A DNA stretch of 6,252 nucleotides from Nitrososphaerales archaeon TH703 (GCA_014523525.1 JAATVL010000249.1:1-6252), one strand, 5' to 3'; counted from the first letter of the stretch, positions 1 through 5,845 are shown. Translations and numbers: made by a program. Notes: generated by a model from the letters alone, not told the origin.

Positions 1-344
1 ATAATTCCAGCTAATCTGTCCTTATAAACTACTCCCAATCTCTTGATATTATTTTTTCGTAATATGCGCGCGGCCTCAGTTATTCCTTCTCCTGCTTCGA
101 CTGTGTGTATCGGTTTCATTACTTTTGCAGCGTCAATTGATGTCAGTTCTAAATTACTTGCAACAACGTTTGAAACAATATCCCAGTCAGTAACAATACC
201 AATAGGTTTTTCGTTTTCGGTAATAATCACACTACCAATATTGTGCTCTTTCATTTTCATTGCAATTTCCACAACGTTGTCACTGGGACCAGCTGTGATT
301 ACAGGGCTGTTCATAATATCTCTTACAAGAACTCTCGTCGTCAT
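1..344 (-). CDS. CBS-domain protein (C-terminus beyond the window)
   Basis: Reading the minus strand from 344 to the window edge gives an open frame of 114 residues with no stop. The first CBS motif begins almost at once (VRDIMNSPVITAGPSDNVV, residues 7-25), followed by HNIGSVIIT and the typical PIGIVTDWDIV near residues 47-57. A second CBS motif starts around residue 74 (KVMKPIHTVEAGEGITEA) and continues with NNIKRLGVVYKDRLAGI at the edge. Paired CBS motifs form a Bateman module that usually binds adenine nucleotides or related ligands and regulates a partner; the ligand here is unknown. The gene lies 130 bases downstream of rqcH on the same strand and may have its own promoter (TATA-like box 424-433). 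The start is uncertain. ATG at 344 sits just before the domain, but the frame is open up to a stop near 440, so GTG at 380 or TTG at 395 are alternatives. Whether another domain follows is not visible. Confidence 0.88.
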   Translation of the reverse strand, partial: MTTRVLVRDIMNSPVITAGPSDNVVEIAMKMKEHNIGSVIITENEKPIGIVTDWDIVSNVVASNLELTSIDAAKVMKPIHTVEAGEGITEAARILRKNNIKRLGVVYKDRLAGI

Positions 345-423
345 GGTTGCATCGGTATTTTCTACAAGTTTTTTTGCCACAATATCATTTAGCAAGTTTA
401 CTTTAATTGTCTTTCTAATCTCC

Positions 424-433
424 TTTTTTATAA
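424..433 (-). promoter_or_regulatory. TATA-like box upstream of the CBS gene
   Basis: The minus strand reads TTATAAAAAA here, between the rqcH stop and the CBS gene. A start site about 26 bases downstream would fall near 403, ahead of the possible TTG (395), GTG (380) and ATG (344) starts. If used, it would let the CBS gene be transcribed separately from rqcH. It is AT-rich sequence in an AT-rich genome, so the call is tentative. Confidence 0.35.
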
Positions 434-473
434 TACGTCATACTAGGACAAGAATAAGGATCTCATTGGTACT

Positions 474-2456
474 CTAAATGAACCACTCCTTTATATCATT
501 CATAGATTGACCTCTTTCAATACGTTCGATTTTGGATTGCCCTGATGGCAACATTCTAATAAATTCATCTAAGACTATTTTTTTTAAATAATCTGCTAAA
601 TCTGAATCAAATTCAGAGATTACTCTTACAAATTCACTTTTAACCTTCTTTGCCAGATTCATTGGATCGGAACCGCCAGGCAACAATGAAGCAAATACCA
701 AACTTCTTCTTCTGATAGCATTTGACGGTCCACAGACAATTGTATATCGCTTATTTTCAATTTGAATTAATCCGATAGATAATTTTAATTCAACGCCTTT
801 GCAAAAATTTCTCTTACCCTCAATGACAAAAGAGCCCTTCGGAAGATATTGACCGGTTGGAGCGCCCTTCTTTACCTGATTAGGGAATACCCAATACGCA
901 TCTCCACTAGACAATCCATCTTTCCATGCTCTGCTGAATGATATCGTTGCTTGAGCTGTCTCATCTACAAAATTACTGGTTTCTCGATTTCTCGCATTTT
1001 TTACAAGAAAAAAAGGCGAGCCATGAATTTCTGCGTGAAACACTATATCATTTTCAGTCATGTGCTTCCGAATTACTGCTGAATTCGAAGACGCATCTCT
1101 ACCTCCAATTACTAAATGGCCGTCAGTAGTCACGAACCAACGATACCTCTCATACCAGTGTTTTGATTCCAACATATTGAATTGAATTTTTTCATGAATT
1201 TTTTGTGTTTGATTCTGTATTCTTTCAGTTCTTGATTTGAGTTCTTCACTCGCTTTATCTATATTGATAGCGCCACGTTCTAATTCTTTTGCCCTGGAAA
1301 ATAATAGTGATGAAAATGTGGGGATGCTTGATTCTAGCTTTACTCGTTCATTGAATAGGTCTAAATAAGTTAAACCATTTTCGTGAACAATTTTAGAATC
1401 ATTACTTTGCAAAAGACTGTTAACTTTGTTATCGTTCATATCTTGGATACCGATAGATGAAAGTTTCATTAGTTCATGAGCTAGATTTCTGAGACTTTTT
1501 GATTTAGAAATTACTTGCATTTTTGCTTTGTTCTGTTCTTCTAAATCATGCTCTAGTTCCAAAATTTTTCTGTTTGCTTCTTCTGTTTTCAGATTCCTTC
1601 CGATGGTTAGTATCTCATTGCTCAGTACTTGGTCTATCCCATCCATGTATGTCTCCACTTTCTTCACGTTAACCTCTTTTGACATGGGAATAGGCGATGT
1701 ATCTACTGCTAAGCCCAGCTTGTCTAGAATAACTGATGGTTCATGATTTTTTTCATTAATGATTTTATTGGTTATTTCTTTAGTTTTTTCATAAATAATT
1801 TCAATATCATTATCGCTAAGAAGGTTCGCATACTTTGTATTAATTGCCGATTGCAATAAGATTTCTTCAAGATATTTCCTTGGTAAAGATGTACAATTAC
1901 CCAACCATCTTACCACTTCAGTATTGTTAGGTTGTAGACTTGCGTTTTGCTTCATGCTCTCTAAAGAAATTTGCAGAACATCTTCTCCTCTCTTAGGGGG
2001 CAGAACATATTCGGACCCAGTCCTAAGTGTTCTGTGCCTTACTTCAATAGGATTCAGGATCCAAAGGATCTCCATTGATTCATCGCATAAAATGATATTG
2101 CCCTTTCCAAAAATTTCAACTATCAATTTCCTTACTTTATTTGCTCTATTTACAAAATAAAGGAAAAAAATTCTCTCACTTCCAGGTTGCGATACAGAGC
2201 TTATTTTTGCCCTTTCTATTTCCCGACTTAATACTTTGACAAATTGGTTTTCTTCTATTTGTCTGTATTTTTTATTTGTAAACCATATCCCTTTGGTCGA
2301 CACCATAAGCATGATATTGGGCTCTGCTGGATGATGTAGTTTCAAAAGAATTGAATTTTTTGTAATTGAGGAAATACTACTCACGTAATAACCTGATGAT
2401 ACTTTAGGGCTTATCTTGTTTACAAGATAATGCAGCTCGATTCCTGACAGTTCCAT
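474..2456 (-). CDS. rqcH: RqcH/Rqc2/NEMF-family (NFACT) ribosome quality control protein
   Basis: This 660-residue protein has the NFACT architecture. The NFACT-N domain covers roughly residues 1-210 and includes IVEIFGKGNIILCDE (112-126), the counterpart of the conserved nucleic-acid-contacting stretch. A helix-hairpin-helix-like segment follows near 185-205 (LGNCTSLPRKYLEEILLQSA). Charged coiled-coil helices lie near 285-330 and 388-430. The NFACT-R (DUF814) domain spans about 433-545, with WFVTTDGHLVIGGRDASSN and the DIVFHAEIHGSPFFLVKN block. The C-terminal part (GPSNAIRRRS, LLPGGSDPMNLAKK) is typical of archaeal members. Family members bind 60S/50S subunits carrying stalled nascent chains, recruit tRNA and add C-terminal tails (alanine tails in bacteria, CAT tails in yeast). 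The length is normal for the family. A notable residue is Glu94-Arg95, where bacterial and eukaryotic proteins have the Asp-Arg needed for tailing. ATG 2456 begins directly before the first conserved helix. The gene is divergent from the small membrane protein gene at 2533. Confidence 0.93.
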   Translation of the reverse strand: MELSGIELHYLVNKISPKVSSGYYVSSISSITKNSILLKLHHPAEPNIMLMVSTKGIWFTNKKYRQIEENQFVKVLSREIERAKISSVSQPGSERIFFLYFVNRANKVRKLIVEIFGKGNIILCDESMEILWILNPIEVRHRTLRTGSEYVLPPKRGEDVLQISLESMKQNASLQPNNTEVVRWLGNCTSLPRKYLEEILLQSAINTKYANLLSDNDIEIIYEKTKEITNKIINEKNHEPSVILDKLGLAVDTSPIPMSKEVNVKKVETYMDGIDQVLSNEILTIGRNLKTEEANRKILELEHDLEEQNKAKMQVISKSKSLRNLAHELMKLSSIGIQDMNDNKVNSLLQSNDSKIVHENGLTYLDLFNERVKLESSIPTFSSLLFSRAKELERGAINIDKASEELKSRTERIQNQTQKIHEKIQFNMLESKHWYERYRWFVTTDGHLVIGGRDASSNSAVIRKHMTENDIVFHAEIHGSPFFLVKNARNRETSNFVDETAQATISFSRAWKDGLSSGDAYWVFPNQVKKGAPTGQYLPKGSFVIEGKRNFCKGVELKLSIGLIQIENKRYTIVCGPSNAIRRRSLVFASLLPGGSDPMNLAKKVKSEFVRVISEFDSDLADYLKKIVLDEFIRMLPSGQSKIERIERGQSMNDIKEWFI

Positions 2457-2478
2457 ATAAGTGAGTTTAGATTAGGAT

Positions 2479-2497
2479 GAATATTAATTAAAAATTC
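2479..2497. promoter_or_regulatory. AT-rich divergent promoter region between rqcH and the EMC6-like gene
   Basis: The 76-base gap between two divergent starts (2456 minus, 2533 plus) contains a near-symmetrical AT block around TATTAATTAAAAATT. Read on the minus strand, TTTAATTAATATT is centred about 28 bases before the rqcH ATG, as expected for a leaderless transcript. Read on the plus strand, the same block is about 43 bases before ATG 2533, implying a short leader of 15-20 bases. One core element may therefore serve both directions. The call rests on position and composition only. Confidence 0.45.
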
Positions 2498-2532
2498 AAA
2501 TAGTCAATCGAAATGAATTAAACCTGCAGTCA

Positions 2533-2859
2533 ATGTGGAAAAAGCAATTGGATGTACTTGATAAGATATACTACATGAGAGCCTTTTTAGGAGTAATATG
2601 TGGCATAATTCTGGGTTTTATTTTTAATTCAATGGGTTTGAATTCAAACTCATCTGTCGTTCCTTACTCTCCCTCAATAATCTTCATAGTAGCCCTAATT
2701 TTCTATATTACATCGTATGTCATCGCAAAAAGAATTGGTTTGAGATTAAAAACTGAAGATAGGAAAAAAATTGCAACCAATGGAATCTTTCCATTTATCT
2801 TCTTGGTAATAATGTTCTTAATTGTTACGTATACCGGTCTATATACTGGAAGGCAATAA
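2533..2859 (+). CDS. Small three-helix membrane protein, possibly EMC6/Rab5-interacting-like
   Basis: This 108-residue protein has a short basic N-terminus (MWKKQLDVLDKIYYMR) and three hydrophobic segments: about 15-35 (MRAFLGVICGIILGFIFNSM), 47-65 (PSIIFIVALIFYITSYVIAK) and 84-103 (GIFPFIFLVIMFLIVTYTGL). A basic loop (KRIGLRLKTEDRKK, 66-79) separates helices 2 and 3. The layout recalls EMC6, a subunit of the endoplasmic reticulum membrane protein complex. Shared points are a helix 1 preceded by Arg and rich in Gly, a basic loop after helix 2, and a final helix opening with T-x-G and ending in xxLY near the C-terminus. Archaeal EMC6-like proteins have been proposed as partners of YidC/EMC3-type insertases. 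The assignment is from remembered family pattern, not an alignment, and other small membrane proteins could look similar. The gene is divergent from rqcH and ends 40 bases before cbiT. Confidence 0.6.
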   Translation: MWKKQLDVLDKIYYMRAFLGVICGIILGFIFNSMGLNSNSSVVPYSPSIIFIVALIFYITSYVIAKRIGLRLKTEDRKKIATNGIFPFIFLVIMFLIVTYTGLYTGRQ

Positions 2860-2868
2860 ACTAAAAGA

Positions 2869-2878
2869 ATTTAATTTC
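2869..2878 (+). promoter_or_regulatory. TATA-like box for cbiT
   Basis: The sequence AATTTAATTT is centred about 27 bases before ATG 2900. This spacing fits an archaeal promoter giving a leaderless message that begins at the cbiT start codon. It supports ATG 2900 over the in-frame ATG at 2822, which would lie upstream of this element and overlap the previous gene. Confidence 0.45.
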
Positions 2879-2899
2879 AAAACATTTTACCTATGCATA

Positions 2900-3487
2900 A
2901 TGATATGGGACTATATTACACCGGGAATACCAGATGAGTTGTTTGAACGCTCAGAAAATGTTCCAATAACTAAAGAGGATATTCGTTCAATCGTGCTAAG
3001 TAAACTACGCCTCAAAAAAAACTATTCGGTAATTGACATAGGATGTGGTAGTGGAAGCATTACTGTAGAGGTTTGTCTACAAGTAAATTCTAAAAACGTA
3101 TATGCAATTGATTCGGATGAAAATGCTATTGAATTAACAAAAAAAAATCTAGAAAAATTTGGTGTTTCTGCAAATCTAATCTATTCCAAGGCCGAAGAGA
3201 TCTTACCATCACTACCTACAGTTGATTCAATTATTGTCGGCGGAACAAAGGGTAAAACTGAAAAAATTATCGAGCTTTGCATATCTAGACTGAAGAAGGA
3301 TGGGAGACTAGTTATAGACACAATCCTTATCGAAACAATGTATAAGGCACTAATGACCATGAAGAAGGAAAAAATGCACGAAATTGAAGTTACCCAAGTC
3401 ACAATATCAAAAGGCAAAGACGTGCCAAGTGGAACAATGCTTATTTCTAGAAATCCCATATTGATTTTGTCTGCTACTAAACAGTGA
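2900..3487 (+). CDS. cbiT: CbiT, cobalt-precorrin C15-methyltransferase/decarboxylase
   Basis: CbiT transfers a methyl group from S-adenosylmethionine to C15 of the corrin precursor (cobalt-precorrin-6B/7 step) and decarboxylates the C12 acetate side chain. The 195-residue product is the usual length for a stand-alone CbiT. The N-terminus carries the family hallmark GIPDELFERSENVPITKEDI (residues 9-28). The class I SAM-binding loop VIDIGCGSGSITVEV is at 44-58 and the acidic end of strand 2 (YAIDSD) at 68-73. Next come DSIIVGGTKGKTEKII (109-124), the DGRLVID strand, and a C-terminal SGTMLISRNPILIL. The frame is open 26 codons further upstream to ATG 2822, but those residues overlap the preceding gene and do not look like the family; ATG 2900 begins right at the conserved region and has a correctly spaced TATA-like box. 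In bacteria CbiT is often fused to CbiE (as CobL); here no CbiE is attached. Confidence 0.93.
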   Translation: MIWDYITPGIPDELFERSENVPITKEDIRSIVLSKLRLKKNYSVIDIGCGSGSITVEVCLQVNSKNVYAIDSDENAIELTKKNLEKFGVSANLIYSKAEEILPSLPTVDSIIVGGTKGKTEKIIELCISRLKKDGRLVIDTILIETMYKALMTMKKEKMHEIEVTQVTISKGKDVPSGTMLISRNPILILSATKQ

Positions 3488-3497
3488 TTTTGTTTTT
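3488..3497 (+). terminator. Possible T-rich terminator after cbiT
   Basis: Immediately after the cbiT stop codon the coding strand reads TTTTGTTTTT. Archaeal RNA polymerase commonly terminates at runs of T in the non-template strand without a hairpin. Together with a separate promoter before cbiL, this suggests cbiT can end as its own transcript. A single T tract in AT-rich DNA is weak evidence. Confidence 0.4.
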
Positions 3498-3562
3498 AAC
3501 AATAACTCTAATTCACTCAGTATATGAGCCTAGAATTCGATTACTATACAGATTCTTTTTAC

Positions 3563-3570
3563 TTTAAATA
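3563..3570 (+). promoter_or_regulatory. TATA box for the cbiL-cbiF unit
   Basis: TTTAAATA is centred about 27 bases upstream of ATG 3594, in a 106-base gap after cbiT. The spacing predicts transcription starting at or next to the start codon, and there is no purine-rich ribosome binding site before the ATG. This is one of the clearest leaderless-type promoters in the window. I saw no structure resembling a cobalamin riboswitch in the gap. Confidence 0.6.
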
Positions 3571-3593
3571 ACACATTTTTTACAACTCAAATC

Positions 3594-4316
3594 ATGAAGC
3601 TTTCATGTATAGGTTGTGGGCCTGGAGATCCGGACTTACTTACAATCAAGGCTGTGAATAGAATCAAAAGAGCAGATGCCATCTTTACCCCAACCTCAAA
3701 GGAGGGCAAGCCCAGTATAGCCCTAGCAATTGCCAAAAAATACATAGACGAATCAAGAACTGTGATCACAGACCTAATATTTCCAATGATAAAGGATAAA
3801 GAATCCCTCAGATTACAATGGAAAACTAATTCCCGGATAATAGCGGATGCAGTACATTCTGGTAAGAATTCTGTATATCTGACTGTAGGGGATCCATCTC
3901 TATACAGTACTTGGAATTATATTCACAAAGAATTGAAGGAAAACTACAATGATATAAATATCGAGATCATACCTGGAGTTCCTTCCTTCTTTGCATTCGC
4001 TGCTCAAGCAAAAATGAGCTTAGTGGAAGGTGATCAAACTCTTGGTATCGTTCCTGCATGCTACGATCTGGACAAAATAAAGCATACAGTCGCATCCTGT
4101 GATTCAATAATTTTTCTGAAAGACGGTCGTTATTTTGATAGTGTGATTGAAATACTCTCTGAAACTGGTTTTAGTGATAATTCCAACATTACTATAGCTC
4201 AAGATGTATCTATAGACAAAGAAATTTTAGAAACAAAGAAATTGAAAGATTTACGAAACACAAAAAATCCAGCTGGAAAATACTTTTCAATAATGGTGGC
4301 CAGAAAAAATGATTGA
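3594..4316 (+). CDS. cbiL: CbiL/CobI-type precorrin-2 (cobalt-factor II) C20-methyltransferase
   Basis: This 240-residue protein belongs to the tetrapyrrole (corrin/porphyrin) methylase family. It methylates C20 of the dipyrrocorphin precursor with S-adenosylmethionine, the first ring methylation after precorrin-2. It opens with the family glycine loop CIGCGPGDPDLLTIKAV (residues 5-21), followed by ADAIFTPTSKEGKPSIA (27-43), the pattern specific to C20 enzymes. The second signature is VYLTVGDPSLYSTW (94-107), also characteristic of CbiL/CobI, and IIPGVPSFFAFAA is at 125-137. Length matches the family. CbiL (cobalt-bearing substrate) and CobI (metal-free substrate) are hard to separate by sequence; CbiL is preferred because archaea use the early-cobalt route and the neighbours are Cbi-type. 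The last eight bases overlap cbiF, so the two are almost certainly co-transcribed and translationally coupled. Confidence 0.93.
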   Translation: MKLSCIGCGPGDPDLLTIKAVNRIKRADAIFTPTSKEGKPSIALAIAKKYIDESRTVITDLIFPMIKDKESLRLQWKTNSRIIADAVHSGKNSVYLTVGDPSLYSTWNYIHKELKENYNDINIEIIPGVPSFFAFAAQAKMSLVEGDQTLGIVPACYDLDKIKHTVASCDSIIFLKDGRYFDSVIEILSETGFSDNSNITIAQDVSIDKEILETKKLKDLRNTKNPAGKYFSIMVARKND

Positions 4317-5091
4317 AGCCAACACTGTTTACTTTGTTGGTTCGGGACCAGGCGATCCTGAGCTCATAACCCTAAAAGCAAAAAAATTATTGGAAAAAGC
4401 AGACGTTATTGTTTATTCAGGATCGTTACTCAATCCAAAATTACTTGAATATGCTAAAAAAGACGCAATCCTTCATGATGCAGCTCTTTTGGACAGGAAT
4501 AAGATTTATGAAATCTTAAGGGATTCCACCAAACAAGGAAAACTTGCAATACGTTTTCATGATGGAGATCCTGCGTTATTTAGCACTATAAGAGAACAAA
4601 TTGATAAATTAAGTTTAGATGGCATAAATTGCAAGGTTGTTCCAGGAATCACTGCAATTTTAGGTGCGGCCTCATCATTAAATTTAGAGTTAACTCTTCC
4701 GGGAATTACTCAAACGCTTATTATTACAAGGGCCGAACTTAGAACTCCGGTACCGGAAAGAGAAAACATTTCCAACTTGGCTAAACACGGTGCTACAATG
4801 GCTTTCTATCTAAGTGTTCATCTGATAAAAAACATAGTTGATGAGTTACTTAAAGGAGGAACCTATCAAACTTCGACTCCTGTTGTTGTTGTATACAAAG
4901 CCACATGGGAAGATGAAAAAATAATAGTTGGAACCCTAGGCAATATTGCGGACAAAGTGAAGGAAGCCAAGATAACCAAAACTGCAATAATTATTGTTGG
5001 AAATGTCATTAATCCAAGTAGCTATGAATTCTCAAAAGTTTACGATCCACAGTTTACACATGGGTATAGGAAAGCGGATAAACCTAAATAG
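4309..5091 (+). CDS. cbiF: CbiF/CobM-type (cobalt-)precorrin-4 C11-methyltransferase
   Basis: This 260-residue tetrapyrrole methylase transfers a methyl group to C11 of (cobalt-)precorrin-4. The N-terminal loop VYFVGSGPGDPELITLKAKK (7-26) and VIVYSGSLLNPKLLEYA (33-49) are characteristic of CbiF/CobM. Later landmarks are the GDP loop RFHDGDPALFSTIREQ (82-97), VVPGITAILGAAS (110-122), LELTLPGITQTLIITR with RTPVPERE (126-152), and the strongly conserved PVVVVYKATWEDE (191-203). Usual members read H-T/S-GDPS-x-YGA in the GDP loop; here it is HDGDPALFST, a local change that keeps the Gly-Asp-Pro core. The start ATG at 4309 lies inside the end of cbiL in another frame and is followed quickly by the conserved loop, so the start is secure. 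The gene ends 62 bases before a convergent zinc-finger gene, closing the plus-strand cobalamin cluster. Confidence 0.94.
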   Translation: MIEANTVYFVGSGPGDPELITLKAKKLLEKADVIVYSGSLLNPKLLEYAKKDAILHDAALLDRNKIYEILRDSTKQGKLAIRFHDGDPALFSTIREQIDKLSLDGINCKVVPGITAILGAASSLNLELTLPGITQTLIITRAELRTPVPERENISNLAKHGATMAFYLSVHLIKNIVDELLKGGTYQTSTPVVVVYKATWEDEKIIVGTLGNIADKVKEAKITKTAIIIVGNVINPSSYEFSKVYDPQFTHGYRKADKPK

Positions 5092-5153
5092 TATTTTAAG
5101 AAGGTAACAATATTGCATAATTTGGTTTCAGAGCTTCAAACCCTTTTATCCAT

Positions 5154-5342
5154 TTAGAAAATTTCTTCATCCTTCCTCATGCCGCCAAGTCCGGATTTGA
5201 CCTTTGATGCGCATTCAATACAAATATCTTCTGAGAATGGGAAGCTTTTCATGCATTCTTTACATACAGGTTTTCTACAACTGGGACAGTCTCTGGTGGT
5301 AGTCTGTGAATTGCACAAGGAACAAATATTATTTTTCATCAT
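5154..5342 (-). CDS. Small eight-cysteine zinc-finger protein
   Basis: The 62-residue product contains four CxxC pairs: C7/C10, C19/C22, C27/C30 and C41/C44, spaced C-x2-C-x8-C-x2-C-x4-C-x2-C-x10-C-x2-C. Eight cysteines in this order would bind two zinc ions, most simply in a cross-brace (C7, C10, C27, C30 and C19, C22, C41, C44) as in RING, FYVE and B-box-like folds. The x4 spacing between the second and third pairs, with a hydrophobic residue before the third (PVCKEC), matches FYVE fingers, but the basic R(R/K)HHCR lipid-binding motif is missing (here TTRDCPSC). The C-terminal tail is short and charged. Role and partners are unknown; protein or nucleic acid binding is possible. Two adjacent ATG codons open the frame (5342 and 5339), and a TATA-like box lies about 28 bases upstream. 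It is convergent with cbiF and has no link to cobalamin synthesis visible in sequence. Confidence 0.82.
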   Translation of the reverse strand: MMKNNICSLCNSQTTTRDCPSCRKPVCKECMKSFPFSEDICIECASKVKSGLGGMRKDEEIF

Positions 5343-5364
5343 TATAATAAGGGGTCTTGAAGGC

Positions 5365-5374
5365 TAAAAGTATA
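5365..5374 (-). promoter_or_regulatory. TATA-like box for the zinc-finger gene
   Basis: The minus strand reads TATACTTTTA, centred about 28 bases before ATG 5342. This position again predicts a leaderless or nearly leaderless transcript and supports the annotated start. Confidence 0.45.
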
Positions 5375-5400
5375 TCGCACTCTTTTTCTCTCGTAATCAA

Positions 5401-5410
5401 GTGTTAACAC
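5401..5410. promoter_or_regulatory. Perfect 10-base palindrome, possible operator
   Basis: GTGTTAACAC equals its own reverse complement. It sits about 30 bases upstream of the TATA-like box of the zinc-finger gene and 70 bases past the end of the 100-residue gene, in a 139-base non-coding gap. The location suits a binding site for a dimeric regulator of the zinc-finger gene. A 10-base palindrome can occur by chance, so function is inferred from position alone. Confidence 0.3.
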
Positions 5411-5481
5411 AACAAATCAAAATTTTTATGAATACAAATAAGAAATTTCTCTAAATATTTGATACCGCAACTTTTATTTAT

Positions 5482-5784
5482 TCATGACAATGCAATTCTT
5501 GAGATTTCTTTTTGATTGATACTCGACCAGACTCCCATCACATCATCGTTTGTTTGTGCTTGGTTTATTCCCGTTATTTCATTAATAATTATTTCAGTCG
5601 CACGCATTGGGGGCCAAGCCATTGCAACATAATCACCAATATTGCCAGCTTTTTTCGAGGAAGCTGCAACTAAATTATTCTCTATAAAACCAATTGAGGT
5701 AAGTTTATGCTTTACGGTACCTATCAAATCATGTTGTCCGTGTACGATCAAATGAACTATTTTAGTATGATCAATTGTCGACAT
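5482..5784 (-). CDS. Hypothetical 100-residue protein
   Basis: I do not recognise this family. The 100-residue product is soluble in character, with no signal peptide or membrane segment. Alternating stretches suggest a small alpha/beta fold: strand TKIVHLIVHG (7-16), helix LIGTVKHKLTSIG (20-32), strand NNLVAASSKK (36-45), strand DYVAMAWPP (51-59), helix MRATEIIINEITGIN (60-74), strand DVMGVWSS (81-88). This order is vaguely like ACT or Lrp-type ligand-binding domains, but no diagnostic motif is seen. The frame is open upstream to 5904. ATG 5784 is preferred because the extension would overlap the divergent gene, would encode low-complexity isoleucine-rich sequence (NNIIQIIIFIG), and because a TATA-like box (5814-5822) lies about 34 bases before it. 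The gene shares its upstream region with the plus-strand ORF beginning near 5846. Confidence 0.65.
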   Translation of the reverse strand: MSTIDHTKIVHLIVHGQHDLIGTVKHKLTSIGFIENNLVAASSKKAGNIGDYVAMAWPPMRATEIIINEITGINQAQTNDDVMGVWSSINQKEISRIALS

Positions 5785-5813
5785 TTTCCTAACAGTTTTC
5801 CAATTAATCACTC

Positions 5814-5822
5814 CTATAAAGA
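5814..5822. promoter_or_regulatory. Shared TATA-like element of a divergent gene pair
   Basis: The plus strand reads CTATAAAGA and the minus strand TCTTTATAG. The centre is about 28 bases before ATG 5846 on the plus strand, the expected spacing for a leaderless message, and about 34 bases before ATG 5784 on the minus strand, giving a leader of a few bases. One short AT element may therefore position transcription in both directions, or each gene may use a different nearby element such as TGTATAATATTG at 5831-5842. Confidence 0.4.
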
Positions 5823-5845
5823 TAATTATTTGTATAATATTGTTG

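Noticed and set aside
43..477. Plus-strand open frame of 144 codons with hydrophobic content
   Set aside because: It is antisense to the CBS-domain gene, whose minus-strand translation has clear CBS motifs; the hydrophobic look is a by-product of the complementary codons.
938..2160. Three plus-strand open frames (938-1129, 1528-1746, 1924-2160)
   Set aside because: All lie antisense inside rqcH, are short, and show no recognisable domain.
2822..2899. N-terminal extension of CbiT to ATG 2822
   Set aside because: It overlaps the end of the membrane protein gene, does not resemble CbiT, and lies upstream of the TATA-like element fitting ATG 2900.
3488..3593. Cobalamin riboswitch or small RNA before cbiL
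   Set aside because: The gap is short and AT-rich with no conserved B12-box-like sequence or stable paired stem; a simple TATA promoter explains it.
3181..3769. Minus-strand open frames at 3181-3459 and 3587-3769
   Set aside because: They are antisense to cbiT and cbiL, which have strong family motifs in the plus strand.
5092..5153. Hairpin terminator between cbiF and the zinc-finger gene
   Set aside because: No convincing inverted repeat followed by a T run was found; only short T tracts are present between the convergent genes.
5179..5367. Plus-strand open frame of 62 codons
   Set aside because: It is antisense to the zinc-finger gene, whose regular CxxC pattern shows the minus strand is the coding one.
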